Shown here piece by piece: positions 1 through 12,518 of a stretch of 64,000 nt of DNA. A program made the position numbers and the translations under genes. The notes beneath the pieces are model-generated. The model made no database searches. It was given only the letters and a program-made list of their open reading frames with translations, and was not told where the DNA came from. Within the stretch, counting starts at the first letter, position 1, and every line of letters starts with the position of its first letter. The DNA comes from Lophium mytilinum (lineage: Eukaryota > Ascomycota > Dothideomycetes > Mytilinidiales > Mytilinidiaceae). The stretch lies in the NCBI GenBank assembly GCA_010093605.1, contig MU004190.1, positions 310,001 to 374,000 on the forward strand, given 5' to 3'.

Positions 1-708
1 GCCCTGCTGCATTATGCAGGTCCGAGTGCACCCTCAGTATCCCCAGTGAAGCAATTGCTGGTATCTACTTATCCACCGCCTGTGTGTCTCTACAGTATCG
101 AGGCAGCCGGAACACCATCCCTCTTTCGGATATCATGTTCCCTTAGCAGGACAAACATTTCTCAGCACACCCTTTTTAAACGGTGCGAGAACCTAGGCAC
201 CCGAGTGTTTGTCAGGCAGAAGCAATAGGGGCTCAGACGCCTTGGAGGTTGCGGCTCCGGAGGTTGCGGTTCTATTACTTCGGAAGTTGAGGGCATCTGT
301 CTCCGAGAACTGCTCCAGCTGTCTGGCCTGGCCATATGCAGGGCATTGGCTACAGGGACCCCGCACCCGCATATTCACGAATTAAGCTTCTGATTCATAT
401 AGTCAGTTTTCATTTTCATGTTTGCGTAGAAACGATACTGATAGAGGTCGAATCGGGACTCGTTGATCACGTGACACTATCGAGACGAGGTAACCAGACG
501 CCATGCTCTCCCATCAGGCTTTCCCGTCTCCAATCCCGCAAAGGAACGAGGCCAACGCCATGCTATCAAGCAATTCTTCCACCCTCCCCTTTCCATCTCG
601 CTATCAAGAATATACAAATTATGACCCTAAGATGATCGACAATGAGCTACTGCGCTCCACACTTTGGGAGCAACGCAGAGCCTCATTGCTTCCTTCAGTA
701 CCAGTGCC
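1..708. other. Intergenic, 3' flank of HSE1
   Basis: GC-balanced sequence downstream of the HSE1 stop. Only short reading frames occur; none has recognisable protein character or a convincing splice structure. The 3' end of HSE1 mRNA should lie here, but no clear polyadenylation signal was picked out. Confidence 0.5.
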
Positions 709-3179
709 TCATCTGTAGAACCCCTCATCTCCGTCTCCCTGCCCTGCTCCTGCGCCAGCTTCCTGCCCTCTTGGTGTCCAGCCCGCCGCATACGGGCCTG
801 TGCGTCCAGGCGGCTGATACGCTTGATAGCCCGCGCCCGGTGGTGGCGGCGAACTTGGCACTCCCGGCGGCGCATGCGATGGCGGATTTGGGTGCCCATA
901 GGGATCTGAGGGAGGCTGCTGAGGGGAATATACGTCATCGTAAGGGGCCCCTGCGGCAGGAGGCTGCTGTTGAGGGGGGTATCCTGGTGGTGGTAGATTC
1001 GCAGGATGCTGGCTTTGAGCGACATTTGATGGTGCGTAGCCTTCGTAGCCAGCCACAGATGCTGGAGGAGGCTGGCCTTGACCTGGTGGTGGGGCTTGGC
1101 CCGGGAGGAAGCTGGCGCGGTTGTCAATTGGGGAGTCGTAGTGGCCTGTGGCGAGTTCCTGGGGTCCGAAGGTTGATTGGGGCCGGCCTTGGCCTACTCG
1201 CAATGGCTGCGCATAGGGGTCTGCTTGAGGTTTCGGGCTGGTTCGTTGTGGCTGTGGCTGCTGTCCTGGAGGGACCATGAAGAACGCTGGGCCCGTGGGT
1301 TGGCCAGTTGGGTATTGCGAGGGGGGCTCTGATGGAGCGCCTGGTGGTGGCCCGCTGTAGAACCGGCCTGGATCTTGAGGGGGGCTTTGTGGAGGATATC
1401 CCGGTGCTCCTTGCGGTGCTCCATACGCAGCCTGTGGGGGTGGTGCGCCGTATCCGTATGCAGGCCGGCCATACGAAGGCTGTGAGGGTTGTGACATTGA
1501 CGCTTCGAGGAGCGACTCGTAGTCGCGACGGGCCTTGATGAACTTTTCGTTGAGCTGGGTGAAGTCATCTAAAATGATGTTAGCTCGGTCTCCCTCTAAT
1601 ACGTCAGATCAATTACCCTTCTTCTGTGAGTATTTCCCGATGAGTTCAATCAACTTCGGCCGTATCGCCAGTGTTGAATGGTACAGACTCTAAATCTCGG
1701 TCAGTGACAACGCTACAGCAATGGCTTTCACAAGGTCCCGTACCGTGATCTCCTCGTTGTCTCTCGCATCGCCATCTCCTGCTCTTGAACTTGTGCTCAA
1801 TAATGCTAGCAGCTTTTCCACATTTCTAATTTGTGCGAACACCTCAGCCTCCATCTGTGCCTCCCTCTCTAGCTCTTCTTTGGTAGGGTCCTGCAGCTTC
1901 TCCACATAGTTCAGTGGGAAGATGCCCGTTTGGCCCCTCAGGGATCCCTTCCACCAATCCTTGTATACCGACTCAAGAACGGCGATGATGTCTCCCTTGC
2001 GGAATTGTAATTCGCCAGGCTCGGAGGGTTGAAAGTCGAACAGGCCTCGCACACGTGACACGGTTGCGGCTGTGGTCCCCGACGGTAGTGGTGTTGAGCT
2101 TTGTTGGGTAGGCTGGGAGCTTGCGTCGCCACCTGTTGGGGCATTTGACTTTGCAGCTGATGGCGCTAAAGATGCCTTGTCCTTTATCGAGAGTGCTAGT
2201 GCCATTTGAAGCTCTTCCTCCTCCTTTTGACGGTCGGTGTCCGTAATTTGTGTTTTCTGGGGCTTGGAGGGCGCTCTAAGGTTGGGGTCTGATTCAAATG
2301 TCAGCTACTACGCCATGCAAAGACGCGCCATTGCAGGGACTCGCGTCTCGAGAGCGATGTGACATACTCTGTGATTTAAGTTTCATGTAAGCTCCCTGCA
2401 TGATGCCTAGATCCGGGTCTTTGGCGAACATTTCACTCCACTCGGCCATTCGCTCTAAAATCTTAGCTTTGACTTGCTGGTGGGTATTCTGTTCAAGTCA
2501 TTAGCCCATTATAGTGCAACTATCTTCGTGCCAGCCTGACGCCCGACCAAATAGGTGTTCAAGCGCTGTGGCAAGGTTGGAACATACCCTGTCTGCAGCC
2601 AGCCTCAGGAGCGCTTCCGTGAAGCTCCTGCTAGCTAGTTCTTTGTGCATGTTGACTCCGCAGTTCTGGCTCAGCGCATTTGCTAGCTCCAGCGTGTAAA
2701 GTTGCACGTTGGCATTGCGATGCGCCAGGCGCTTGATCATGGCCGCAACGGCATCTTTCGCGCCCGACTCCTGCGATCCCACTTTGTCGCAGACATCCTA
2801 AAGACCTCACATGTCAGCTCTTCTGTCCATATCAATCCATAGTATAATCCCGCGTTCTCCCTAGCACGATAGGCGGCGTGTACGGTACGCAATCGAGGGT
2901 ATCGGAACGTGTAGTGGGGAGTGTGACGCCGGGATCGGAGGTAGTGCATACCAGTATGTACTCCCAGTTCTCGCTGGTCAGGTTCTCGTCGGTGGCCTTG
3001 ACTACAGGGACGGCGCATTAGCAGATGCTCACTAGGCTCGAATGACAACATTGAAGTCCGACACTTCAAGCGGATAGCTTCGTGAGGGACCGCAGTCTAA
3101 TCAAACGACTCCCTCCTATTCACTACGAGAAGCACTCACCGACGACATCATCAAAGACGTTCTGCTGAGCTCGGAACAT
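709..3179 (-). CDS. hse1: ESCRT-0 subunit Hse1 (STAM homologue), 632 aa, seven exons
   Basis: Hse1 pairs with Vps27 on endosomes to bind ubiquitinated cargo and start multivesicular-body sorting. Exons on the minus strand: 3179-3140, 3001-2952, 2797-2588, 2488-2368, 2288-1744, 1689-1617 and 1568-709; all six introns (48-154 nt) have GT..AG ends and the joined frame is open (1899 nt). The N terminus MFRAQQNVFDDVV matches fungal Hse1 starts and fixes the ATG. Order of parts: VHS domain about 10-140; ubiquitin-interacting motif about 163-177 (EEEELQMALALS); SH3 domain about 220-272 with the LFDF start and the WW pair at 252-253; GAT-like helical segment about 285-390; then a long Pro/Gln/Gly/Tyr-rich tail to the end. 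The family and order are those of fungal Hse1. Splice sites are read by eye; the last exon and SH3 exon are the surest. Confidence 0.95.
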
Positions 3180-4248
3180 GCTTCCAGATCTCAACGTCTT
3201 CAGTTGACCTATTCGCCCCACGAAGCGCTCTTCTCCGGGTATTGTAGTCGAAACGTGGCGATAGATTGCGGTGGTAGTAGGGCGGGAATGTTGGTGAGGT
3301 TCGAAGGCAATATAACGTAGTGGACAGTAGGTAGGATTTAGGAACGAGAGAGTGCAGCAGTTGCTACCTAGACGTCGAAGCTGCGGTATTGCGCCTCGAA
3401 CCCGCATCTTAGCGCGGGCCCAAGCCTTGGCAGATCAACGTCACCAGGCTGCGTCAGCAGGGCGCCTCTCCAATTCACCATGTTCATCGCCACAGGTGAG
3501 ACCGCGAATATTACCGCTTAGGACGCAGCGGCCTAAGTACGACATCATGGCTGTTGCATTCGAGCACTTCATGGTTGAATTGACATTTTGCATTCAACGC
3601 CTGCAACGAAGAGTAGGATGACTCCGCTAAGACGTTGTTCTTGCTACGAGCAATTCTGTTTTCGAGTGCCAGAAACGAAGCTTGCCCCCCTTTTAGTGTG
3701 ATGAACCTTTGTATAATCGTGGCGTTGAGGTCACTACTCCAGCATACTACATGGACGTCGAAAAAATGATCTGCCCTTCATCGTGGACATACCTTCTCAT
3801 CCTCAGCCTCCTATTGCACGTGCCCTTTAATATATTGAACCAGATCTGTCCAAGACTATCCAGTATTCTCCTCGTCTTCTCTAATCCTGTTACGAAGAAC
3901 CTTTTCGTTGAGTATAGCCTCCGCAGTCTTGAACAGTACTCTGTTCCCGGATAAATCACTCCACAACATGGTAAATCATCCAGTGGCGTCTCAACTCTCC
4001 GAAACGATGTCACTCGTATTGGTACTGGGTGAAGCAGACGGCCTTGGTATTGGTGTGTGAAGTAAGATCCGAACCACGACGAACCTATCTACATTGTGAT
4101 ACTGCACCACATAATACAGCCCCATACTCATTTCTCTTAGCTTCGAAAAACACCTAGCGCTCAAGGCCTCCGACATTAGCATTGAGCGTTGTCGGACCCA
4201 TCAAAACCGTCTTGCCTAGGCGTCTGCAGGAGAGAGCAGATACTAAAT
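3180..4248. other. Intergenic between HSE1 and the decayed paralogue
   Basis: The first 100-200 bases must hold the HSE1 promoter and leader. The remainder contains only short frames on both strands with no family resemblance. Nothing else is supported. Confidence 0.5.
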
Positions 4249-5106
4249 CTAGAGCCGTCTTCTTTTTGCTTCTCTTCCGCCATCCGTCTCTAGCTCTCTC
4301 TTCTTCACCTGCTCTATATCTATCTCCGCTCGTCTGGCCGATACCTCTTGAAAGTATCCATTCCAGAGTTGATGGTCAGACGAGCAACCGATCATAGGCC
4401 ACCATCCAGCCAGCTTTGTACGAGCCATCGCATTCAGCTGGCTTTCTGGTAGCTTGCCAATAGTTTCAATCCGTACTTTCCTATCCATGATATCCGCAAA
4501 CAACCATTGTTTCTTCGGTGAAGGTGTCCTAGGCCATCTACGAACGTTCTGCATGAGGTAGGAGAGTATATGTTCCGATAAGGCGTACTAGAACTTCTCT
4601 TGTTGTTCGTCAACAGAGTTCCTGCCTTCTGGCCAAGCTTCTGCGATAGCTTTCAGCTGCTTCGGTGGCATAGTAGTATCGAACAATAGCTTCTCGACAG
4701 TCCTGGGAAGCCTTTGGAAAGCGTAGTCGTTGAGATCGTTCTGGTACAGGAGATTTTGGATAGGTCCCATGTCGACCAAGGGTGGTGGTGGGGCATCGTC
4801 GAGGAAGCACTGGAGTCGGACCTCCCGGATGTTCGACCATGTGCGATTCGAAGAAGCTGCTCGCAGGTCGAAGTGTCTCTGGAAAGGGACGAAACCCCGC
4901 ATTCCAGCGCTGTTTTTGACTAGAGCCTTGGTGGTTCCCTCGGGAAGCCAGCTTACAAGCGCTTCCTTGATGTCTGTGTCCAACTGCCTGCAGATCCCGC
5001 GTGGAGCTTGCACACGGTAGTCGCTATTCTTGAATTCGACGTGGAACGTCTCGGAGATGATTTGCTGGCGGATCTCGGCGGGCAGCGCGAGAAGAGGTGA
5101 AGTCAT
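4249..5106 (-). pseudogene. 'LPAEIRQQI' family paralogue interrupted by one nonsense codon
   Basis: From the ATG at 5106 a frame runs 172 codons, meets TAG at 4590-4588, and then continues in the same frame to 4249, with clear family resemblance on both sides of the stop. It opens with LLALPAEIRQQI (residues 5-16), F-box-like in look, and has the family motif DTTMPP at 143-148. The stop falls where the two paralogues in this window have Trp in an [RE]FW motif (ERFW at 5549-6565, AEFW at 38270-39256). After it come the shared 'G[KR]FP.SQ..' type stretch and a basic tail (KRRRL). A single TGG-to-TAG change explains it; on the plus strand this is CCA to CTA, a CpA-to-TpA step as made by RIP. A truncated 172-aa protein is still possible. 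Function unknown. Confidence 0.7.
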
Positions 5107-5548
5107 AGTGTCGCAATGTCTTCTGGAGGGATGCTTGTAGAGTTGATGGCGGTGTGAACCGGTGATGAAACGATATTTGATTGTAGTCGTGGTGTGTCGT
5201 GTCCGTAAGGTGTTTTGTGACGTAAGAAAACCAAGAAAGCGTAGACGAGAGAAGGCTTGACAGAGGTGGAAGGCCTTTCACCACGGTGAACAGCGGTTGT
5301 GCTTAGGGCATGTTTCACGGGTCTGCAGCGGATTGGCGGGTGGTGAGGAAACGGTACGCTTGAATTCACCTCCGGATCAACAGCTCGGATACAAATGGCA
5401 GGTAATTATCCCTTCTCTCACTCCTTGTACCAAAACGCCTCCATCACCCCCACTAAACTCCTACTATCACCACCACTCCACCTCTTCAACACTTTCCACG
5501 CTCTGCAGCACGGTGTCGCTCAACCCACGTGCTATCCCCGATCCGGCA
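5107..5548. promoter_or_regulatory. Divergent intergenic region between two paralogous genes
   Basis: About 440 bases separate the ATG at 5106 (minus) from the one at 5549 (plus), so both promoters lie here. The stretch just before 5549 is C/T-rich with many CAC/CTC runs, typical of a fungal 5' leader. The plus-strand frame stays open upstream to 5297, so a longer N terminus cannot be ruled out. Confidence 0.45.
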
Positions 5549-6565
5549 ATGGAGCCCTCAGCTCTGCTCGCCCTCCCCGCCGAGGTTCGACAACAAATTC
5601 TTTGCGAGGCCCTTAACGATTCCACTCCTTCCCTCGTATTCGAGAAGCAGATCACAACTGTGACCCCCCTTAACGACATCTGCAAACTCCTCCGAGCAGA
5701 CGTCGACGAATTGAGCAAGAGCTGGACACCCGAGCCAGGAACCACCAAAGTCATCGTCAAATCCGACGAAGGGCTACATAAGCTCGCAGATTTTCACCGC
5801 CGCTGCACCGAGCGCGCAGCCGCGGAAGGCCGTCGATGGACTGGTTTCAAGGAAATCCAAATCCCGTGCATCCGCAATGTGATTGGTCGAGGAGGTCTCA
5901 AGTCTATCCCACCGGTATCTCGGGAAGCTATCAACCCGCTCAAGGACTGGGACATCGCGGCACTCCCTCCTACCGTCAAGAAGATAACTTTCGATCTCAC
6001 GATGCCGCGGAGGCTGCTGAAGGCGCTCGAGAAGTGGATCCCCGTCCCCAAAGAGCCCTGCGATCCACCTCCCAAGGAATTGGAGAGGTTCTGGGCCATA
6101 CTCATCTCGAGAATTGGTGACAACATCACTTGCATGGATGCCAATTTGATTGCAGCAGGCAGAAGAAAGCGGCTAATTCACCAGTCGCAGAGAGACAGGA
6201 ACACAGGTGTGGCGTTCGCATCTATCGGAAGCTTTCCAAAGAGCCAGACCAACGCAGTGCTTCTCTCTACATATGAGGTTCTTTCAACCGGTGGCTACTT
6301 CGAATATGAAGCTTATAGTCAACCTACTAGATCGTTTTTCACTGAATACTTCAAGAGCTTGCGGGGGGCGCGTATGTCTTACCACTTCGATATGGAGAAC
6401 AAGCGGGAGGCCTTGTCGAATGAGCGGGCGGCTTTGGCGAATGATCGGGCGGCTATGGCGAGGGTTGAACGGCTTGTGGAACAAAAGAATAAGATCGTGC
6501 GGCAGGTGGAGAAGTTGCAAGAGAAGGTCAAGAAGATTGAGAAGAAGATGTCTGGTCAGAAGTAA
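5549..6565 (+). CDS. 'LPAEVRQQI' family protein of unknown function, 338 aa
   Basis: Single-exon gene. The ATG at 5549 is preferred over the first in-frame ATG at 5297 because the paralogues begin only a few residues before the LPAE[IV]RQQI motif (here residues 9-17), and the upstream extension is Pro/Ser/His-rich, like a leader. The N terminus resembles the F-box-like LPxE[IL]R segment common in Dothideomycete proteins, but a true F-box is not proven. Family features: RAD at 49-51, TTKV[IV]K about 65-71, DLTMP at 149-153, ERFW at 179-182. The C-terminal third (about 275-338) is a charged coiled coil with repeated NxRAA units, ending in a Lys-rich tail. It lies head to head with the decayed paralogue at 4249-5106. 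If it is F-box-like it could bind Skp1; that is inference only. Confidence 0.75.
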   Translation: MEPSALLALPAEVRQQILCEALNDSTPSLVFEKQITTVTPLNDICKLLRADVDELSKSWTPEPGTTKVIVKSDEGLHKLADFHRRCTERAAAEGRRWTGFKEIQIPCIRNVIGRGGLKSIPPVSREAINPLKDWDIAALPPTVKKITFDLTMPRRLLKALEKWIPVPKEPCDPPPKELERFWAILISRIGDNITCMDANLIAAGRRKRLIHQSQRDRNTGVAFASIGSFPKSQTNAVLLSTYEVLSTGGYFEYEAYSQPTRSFFTEYFKSLRGARMSYHFDMENKREALSNERAALANDRAAMARVERLVEQKNKIVRQVEKLQEKVKKIEKKMSGQK

Positions 6566-7581
6566 GGCTGCGGCTGCGAGACATGTTGGATGCAGGCGCT
6601 AGGATCATGATGGATAAGCCTTGTATCCGAATACTCCCCGGGCGGCTTCAGCCCTAGTATTATAGTACGTCTGCTTTCGCCTGAGCAATGCTTTGAGCTG
6701 AATTCTCTTCTGCGTTAGCTTCATTGCGACGAGAAGGTGCTTTCCCACACTTCTTGGCCTTTTCAGCTTTCTCGTACTCTCAGTTACAGTAAACTTCTAC
6801 ACCAATTCATTCTACTTACGAAGAACCCTGGTCGTGATTGAATATCTGGTATTGCTACGCTGGCATGCATAGTCACGTGACTTATATTAACTCGTCGTAC
6901 TCAAGATCATATAAAAAGTTGTCTTGAATCTATAGTAAGCAGTTGGGAGGCCCCTTAACTTCCAGAACAGTGAGTGTGATGAGGACGAAGTTCCACCCGG
7001 GAGGTATATACAATGCACTGAATGATGTTAGAACAGACAGCCATATCTCCTTAACAAAATTGAAACAATGCTTCTTGTTATCTAGAGGTGAAATTTGTGC
7101 CCGCTTGGCTCTTAGACTGGCTCAATTTTGACAGTTTTGCTGTTTAGAAATGAATGAATGATTGAGCATCTCGTATCTGAAAGTTTGATAGCTCAAAGAT
7201 GTGCTTCTGTCTTCTTCAATCGCAAGCGGAGGATACTATTTGTTGCAGGGAGTTTGCAGAATCGGACTTTATTGTACAGAAACGATGCACGTTGGCAGTT
7301 TTTCAGCAAAGTCTGACGTGCATATTCTCATCCCGGCGGTTCTTAAGTGGGAACTTAGCTTGTGATGATGCTTCGTCTATTGATATGAGAGTATAAACTA
7401 ATAATGCGAACTCGTCAAGAGTGTCGAGCAACAAATGTTTAAGCCCCACGGGCGTGTTGTACCGACTTGAGGCCATTGGATCAACACTGCTCCTCCGTGA
7501 CCAAAACTAGCCTCCATCCTTCACGATCCCGCCCACCAACCCAATCCAGCAGCCCCACCCGACCCATTCCCACAAAATCTG
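6566..7581. other. Intergenic, left flank of the large inverted-repeat element
   Basis: Moderately AT-rich with two short frames (6943-7131, 7199-7396) lacking family resemblance. Base composition returns to GC-rich at about 7440-7581, immediately before the inverted repeat begins. No gene supported. Confidence 0.5.
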
Positions 7582-7652
7582 CCGTACCGCGATTGGGGGG
7601 TACGCGACGGGGAACTTTGGCCGGCCTTATATAGATCTAAGTTAAAAATAAA
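7582..7652 (+). repeat. Left terminal inverted repeat of the large element
   Basis: Pairs with 26475-26545. Starts CCGTACCGCGAT, has a G6 run, and contains the 8-base palindrome GGCCGGCC. Confidence 0.85.
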
Positions 7653-10600
7653 CCTTTCTAGCACCTTAAATTTACCTTTACGTGATTTATATACTATATT
7701 TACTTTAGATATATTTACTATAAATAAGGATTAGGGTAGTATTAGTCTTAAAGCTAAAAATAACTTAAGATAGACTTAGGGAAAAAAATGCCTTAGAAAT
7801 ATTTCGTCTTATATGTAATTTTTAAGAAGCTAGATTATTACTATCTATAACTATACTCTAGAGTAAAATAATACTATAGAGTTACTTTATAATAGTCTAA
7901 TCTTTATAGTAAATTTATTAAATAGTAAGATTTACCTAAAGATAGAATTTTAATAAAGATATACTATAGTAGAGCCCTTAATTAAGTATTATCTATAATT
8001 AACCTATATCTAGTATATTCTTAAAAAAAGGCGTACTTAACTTATAAGCTTATATAAGATACTTCTATAGAATGCCTTTAAATAAAGATTAGACGCAAGA
8101 AATCCTCTTATACCTAATAGCCTAGAGATGCGTTTAAGAGAGTTTTAAAATCCCTAATTATAGCGGTGCCTTAAGTATATACCCCTAATTTTAGAATTAT
8201 AATTATAGCTTTAAAGTTAAGTATATATATAATAAGTTAATTAAAATATTATAATATATTTATTTTATATAATTATTACTACATAATATAGAAGGTCTAG
8301 AAACTACCTAGATAAAGTATAGTATATAATAAGAGATGCTGCGCTTTTTATTACATATCTTAATACTAATTAATACTGCCGCCTAGGGGTATATATTTAT
8401 GCTTAGATGCCTAAGTACTTAAGTAGTTTAAAAAGAAATAGAAATATATTAAAAGAAGCTATACTAGAGTATTATATCTAAGAAAACTACTACCTAAGAA
8501 AACTACCTAGAAAATTCTACTCTATATTAGATGGCCCTTACTATATATATATACTAATAATAGGCTTATAGAATAAGTAAGGTAAATTAGCTAAAAGTTT
8601 AAGACCTAAAACTAACTTAGGGGCGTTCCGGCCGGGGCAAGATACTATATTATTTATCGCTAGTTAGATTATAGTCCTTAGTTGCACCGGCCTTAGTCTT
8701 AGAACTAAACTCTTAGCGGGCCTTAATTACTAAATTATAGAAATAGATATTATAGTAATCTTTATATATACCTATATACTTAAAGAACTTTATAAGATTT
8801 ATATTACTATTAAGGTAGTTATAAAGGGATAACTTATTATTATTTTAATTAATATTTAACTTAATATAGCTATAGATATTAGCGTAGATATCTAGTACTA
8901 TTAGAACCTATCTAGAAGTCTTAAAAATTATAAGGAATAATATACTCTATATAAACTAATTAATAATAGAATAGAACTCTATAATTAAAATCTACCCGCT
9001 AAAAAAAGAGAATATAAATTTAAAGTTCTTAATTATATAGTTTATTTAAAAGTACTCTAGTATATATTACTAGCATTTCTATAGTTTAAGATTTTTATCT
9101 AATTAGAGTAGGGCTATAATATAGGCCTTTAAATATATTTAGTAATTATATATAAGTATATATAGAGGAAACTTACTTTACCTATAACTAGAAATATATA
9201 TTACTAGTTAGAATAATTCTTCTTAATCTTCTTACAGCACTTAAATATTATCTTTAAACTTAGATTCTCTAGATTCTAGTTCTTCCTATAAGCCCGCGTA
9301 ATAATTATATCTTACTTAGTATAATAGTACTATTAACTAAATACTTAATATATTTTAGTTTTAAGGCGCTTAAAGAACCTCTTTATAGTATCTTTATATA
9401 AGTTAAGGTCTAGGTTATTATAATCTAGTTCTAGGGAGGGTAGGCCTATTATATAAGAATTAGTAGGCCGGGGAGTATTCTTTCTAGAAGGCTTTATAGT
9501 TTTTATAGGCCGGAGGCGGAAGGTTAGCTTAGGTAATAGAGTACTAGTGTTAGCCTCTTTTTTTATATTATTAGCGTTATCTAGTAGTATTTTAACTAGT
9601 ATTTTAATCTTAGAAAGCCTCTATAATACTAATCTACTAAGTTAGGGGTTAATTTTATAGCGCAGGCCTTATACTATACTAGCTTATATTAACTTAAAGA
9701 TAGATATCTATATAGCTATTTTTTTCTTATCTATCTTATCTTTATCTAGATTTTACTTTTCTAATTTAGAGTTTCTATAGAGAAGTAGATTATCTACCTT
9801 CTTATCTATAGTTTTAAGCTCTTACCTAGTTTAAGTATAAGCTAGAACCTATATAGATATAGATATATTTCTAGCTACTAAATTCTTCTAGGTTAAATAA
9901 CTCTAGAGTATTTAGAAGTCTAGGTCTACTATTCTAGATTACAACCTAGTATTTATTATAAGGGCAGGGCGCTTAAAGAGAGAGGTAGTCTTTTTTAAAG
10001 TAGGTATTATTATCTTTAGCTTAGGCATCTTTAACTTTATAGATAGAATTAAAGTCTTAGATTTTAGAGTTAGCTTTAGAGCCTTAGACTTTAGAAAAGG
10101 CTTTAGGGCCTTAGGCTTTATAACCTTCTTTAGTAGCTAGAAGAGTTAGTTAAGTTTATTATATATTTAAGTTAGATTCTTACTATAGTTAGTTCTTTAG
10201 CGGCCTTACGCTTTATAGCCGTGCCTAGTAACTAAGATAGAGGCGATGCCTCGCTGTTTAATAGAGTAGCTATAGTTTAGCGGTAGATAGAAATATAATT
10301 AAAGATAATTAAAGTATAATTTACCTTACTAGCTAGCCTATATATTAGGCTACTTAATAAGAGTAAGATATAATTAAATAGAATAGGGGTTATAGTAGTT
10401 AGTAGATAGAAAGTAGTTAGTTATAGGGTGCAGGTTATATAGAATTACAAGAGCATAATTAGAAGTAGGTAAGATTAGATAATATAGAACCTTCTAAAGA
10501 GACATTAAAGTTAGTTTAAAAATTATTCTAATTTAAAAAATATTATAGGATATCTTTAAGATTACTATATAATATTATATATATCTTAGTATATATATAT

Positions 10601-10931
10601 AGTTAGAATTATAGTTAGGCTTATATATAGAATTATAGTTAAAATAGTAAGGCGGCGTTATATAATAGTTATATAATAGAAACTTATAGTTACTTCTTAA
10701 GAGATAAGTATATATAATCTAAGATAGGATTATATAAGGTTACTTAAGATAAAACCCCCTAGGGCGGGGATCTAAGTAGGTAGATAGTTAAGTAAGGTAG
10801 AATAAGATAGAAATAAATATCTAAAGTTATATTAGATATATATTACTTAAATATATCTCTAACTATCTAAGTAACCTTCTATTTAATATAACCTTAGACC
10901 TAAATATTTTAGATAGTATATTTTTAAACTA

Positions 10932-11399
10932 TTTTTTATATATAATTTCTATACCCTCTAAATTAGTATATTATTACTATATAATTTCCAACTACTTTAA
11001 ATTAGCCCCTTATTACTATACTATTTCTAGCCACTTTAAATTAGGCCCTTTAAGCTATTAAATTTCTAACTATTTTAAATTAGATTACTTTTACTATTGA
11101 ATTTCTAACTACTCTAAATTAGGTTGCTTTTACTATTAAATTTCTAACTACTCTAAATTAGGTTATCTTTACTATTAAATTTCCAACCCCTTTAAATTAG
11201 AGCGCTTTACTTATTTAATTTCTAGACACTTTATATTAGGTTATTCTTACTATCTAATTGCTAGGCACTTTAAATTAGGTTATTCTAGCTATCTAATTTT
11301 TAACTACTTTAGATTAGGCTACTATAGTTATTTAATTTCTAGGCACTTTATATTAGAGCATTTTTAAAGTATATTTTCTAAGCGCTTTATATTAGAACC
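10932..11399. repeat. Tandem array, 12 units of 39 bp
   Basis: Twelve consecutive degenerate 39-bp units. Each has an 'AATTTCTA' core followed by 'CTTTAAATTAG' or a close variant. Unit boundaries fall every 39 bases from 10932 to 11399 with no net slippage. It lies in the left arm of the large DNA transposon. Since 39 is a multiple of three, it could be the remains of a 13-residue protein repeat or a subterminal binding-site array; neither is shown. Confidence 0.85.
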
Positions 11400-11999
11400 T
11401 TAGAAAATAGTAATTTAAAATACCCCTAAGTCTAATATTATATATATAATACTAAGTTAGATTTTCTATATACTAGGCGGTTATAACTCTAGATTACCCC
11501 GCTAAATACTAAGACGCGTTTACGTATTTACTCTATTACTAAATACTATAGCCTTATTAGCTATCTATAGGCTATACTTCTATAGATACTCTTTTATACT
11601 ATAGATTCTAATCTTAATACTAATATTCTTTACCTTTAGAGTTATTATACTAAGGTTAACTTTAGGTCTATTAGGCCTATTAATGCCGCTATATAAGAAG
11701 TAACCACCTTAGAGCTCTAACTCCCCTCCTTCTTCTATTTAAACCTTATAATTAAGTTATAAGAGAATACTTCCTTATATAAGCTATAAATCTCTACCTT
11801 TAATTAAAGAATAGATATATAGATAGTAAATAAATAATTAGATTAGTAGCCTAATTAGATACTATAATTATAAGGCTAATAACTTACTAGCATTTAAAGA
11901 GGACCCTAGGCTATAAGGCGGGGATTTAAATAAATATATAAAGATAGTTATTACTAATATTAACCTTATAAGTAATATAGATAATAGTAGCTAGTAGTT

Positions 12000-12513
12000 A
12001 AAAGAAGAGGTACTATATTTTAAGCTTATCTCTAATTCTAAAGACTTAGAATCTAGCTCTTCTTTAGATAAGGCATCTAAAACTAAAAATACTCTTAACC
12101 CTAATAAAATATCTACCGCTGCTATAACTTTCTCTATATTTTCTTCTTCTTTATCTTCTTCTTCTACTCCCTCTACTATAGTTAATAAGTTATAAGAAAT
12201 ACTATATAAAGTTTAAGATAGAGATATAAACTCTTTCTATTTTACTCTCTATCTACTCTTTAACTCTATAGAAATCTTATAGAAGTATTATACTGCGTTT
12301 TAATAGCTTATTATAAGCCTTAAGAATCTTAAATTCCTCTATACTCTTCTAGCTTATATTAAGTAGCTCTGCAATTAGGCTAGGTTCTAGCTACCTCTTA
12401 TTAGTATAAGATAATAGATATTAAAGCTAGACTAACTCTAGCTACTAACTAGTAAGACTCTATCTAAGAATATAGTATTCTTTAATATAGAGGATATACT
12501 AATAAAGTTTATA
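12000..12513 (+). pseudogene. Relic of the N-terminal part of a Tnp2-like transposase, left of the Gypsy insertion
   Basis: Plus-strand frames here look protein-like: a Ser-rich stretch at about 12050-12180, then a Lys/Leu-rich segment ending in a 'NIEDILIKF'-like phrase just before the Gypsy target site. In Tnp2/Plavaka-like transposases a similar segment precedes the region that resumes right of the insertion at 20239. The sequence is heavily RIP-mutated, so this rests on family memory and position rather than an open frame. Confidence 0.35.
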
Positions 12514-12518
12514 GTATT

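Noticed and set aside
642-1568. Several long ORFs on both strands over the HSE1 3' end
   Set aside because: They are other-frame shadows of the GC-rich, Pro/Gln-rich HSE1 tail exon.
3352-4182. Small ORFs between HSE1 and the decayed paralogue
   Set aside because: Short, overlapping on both strands, with no conserved phrases or plausible splice partners.
5297-5548. N-terminal extension of the 338-aa paralogue to an upstream ATG
   Set aside because: The paralogues start just before the LPAE motif, and the extension looks like a C/T-rich leader translated by chance.
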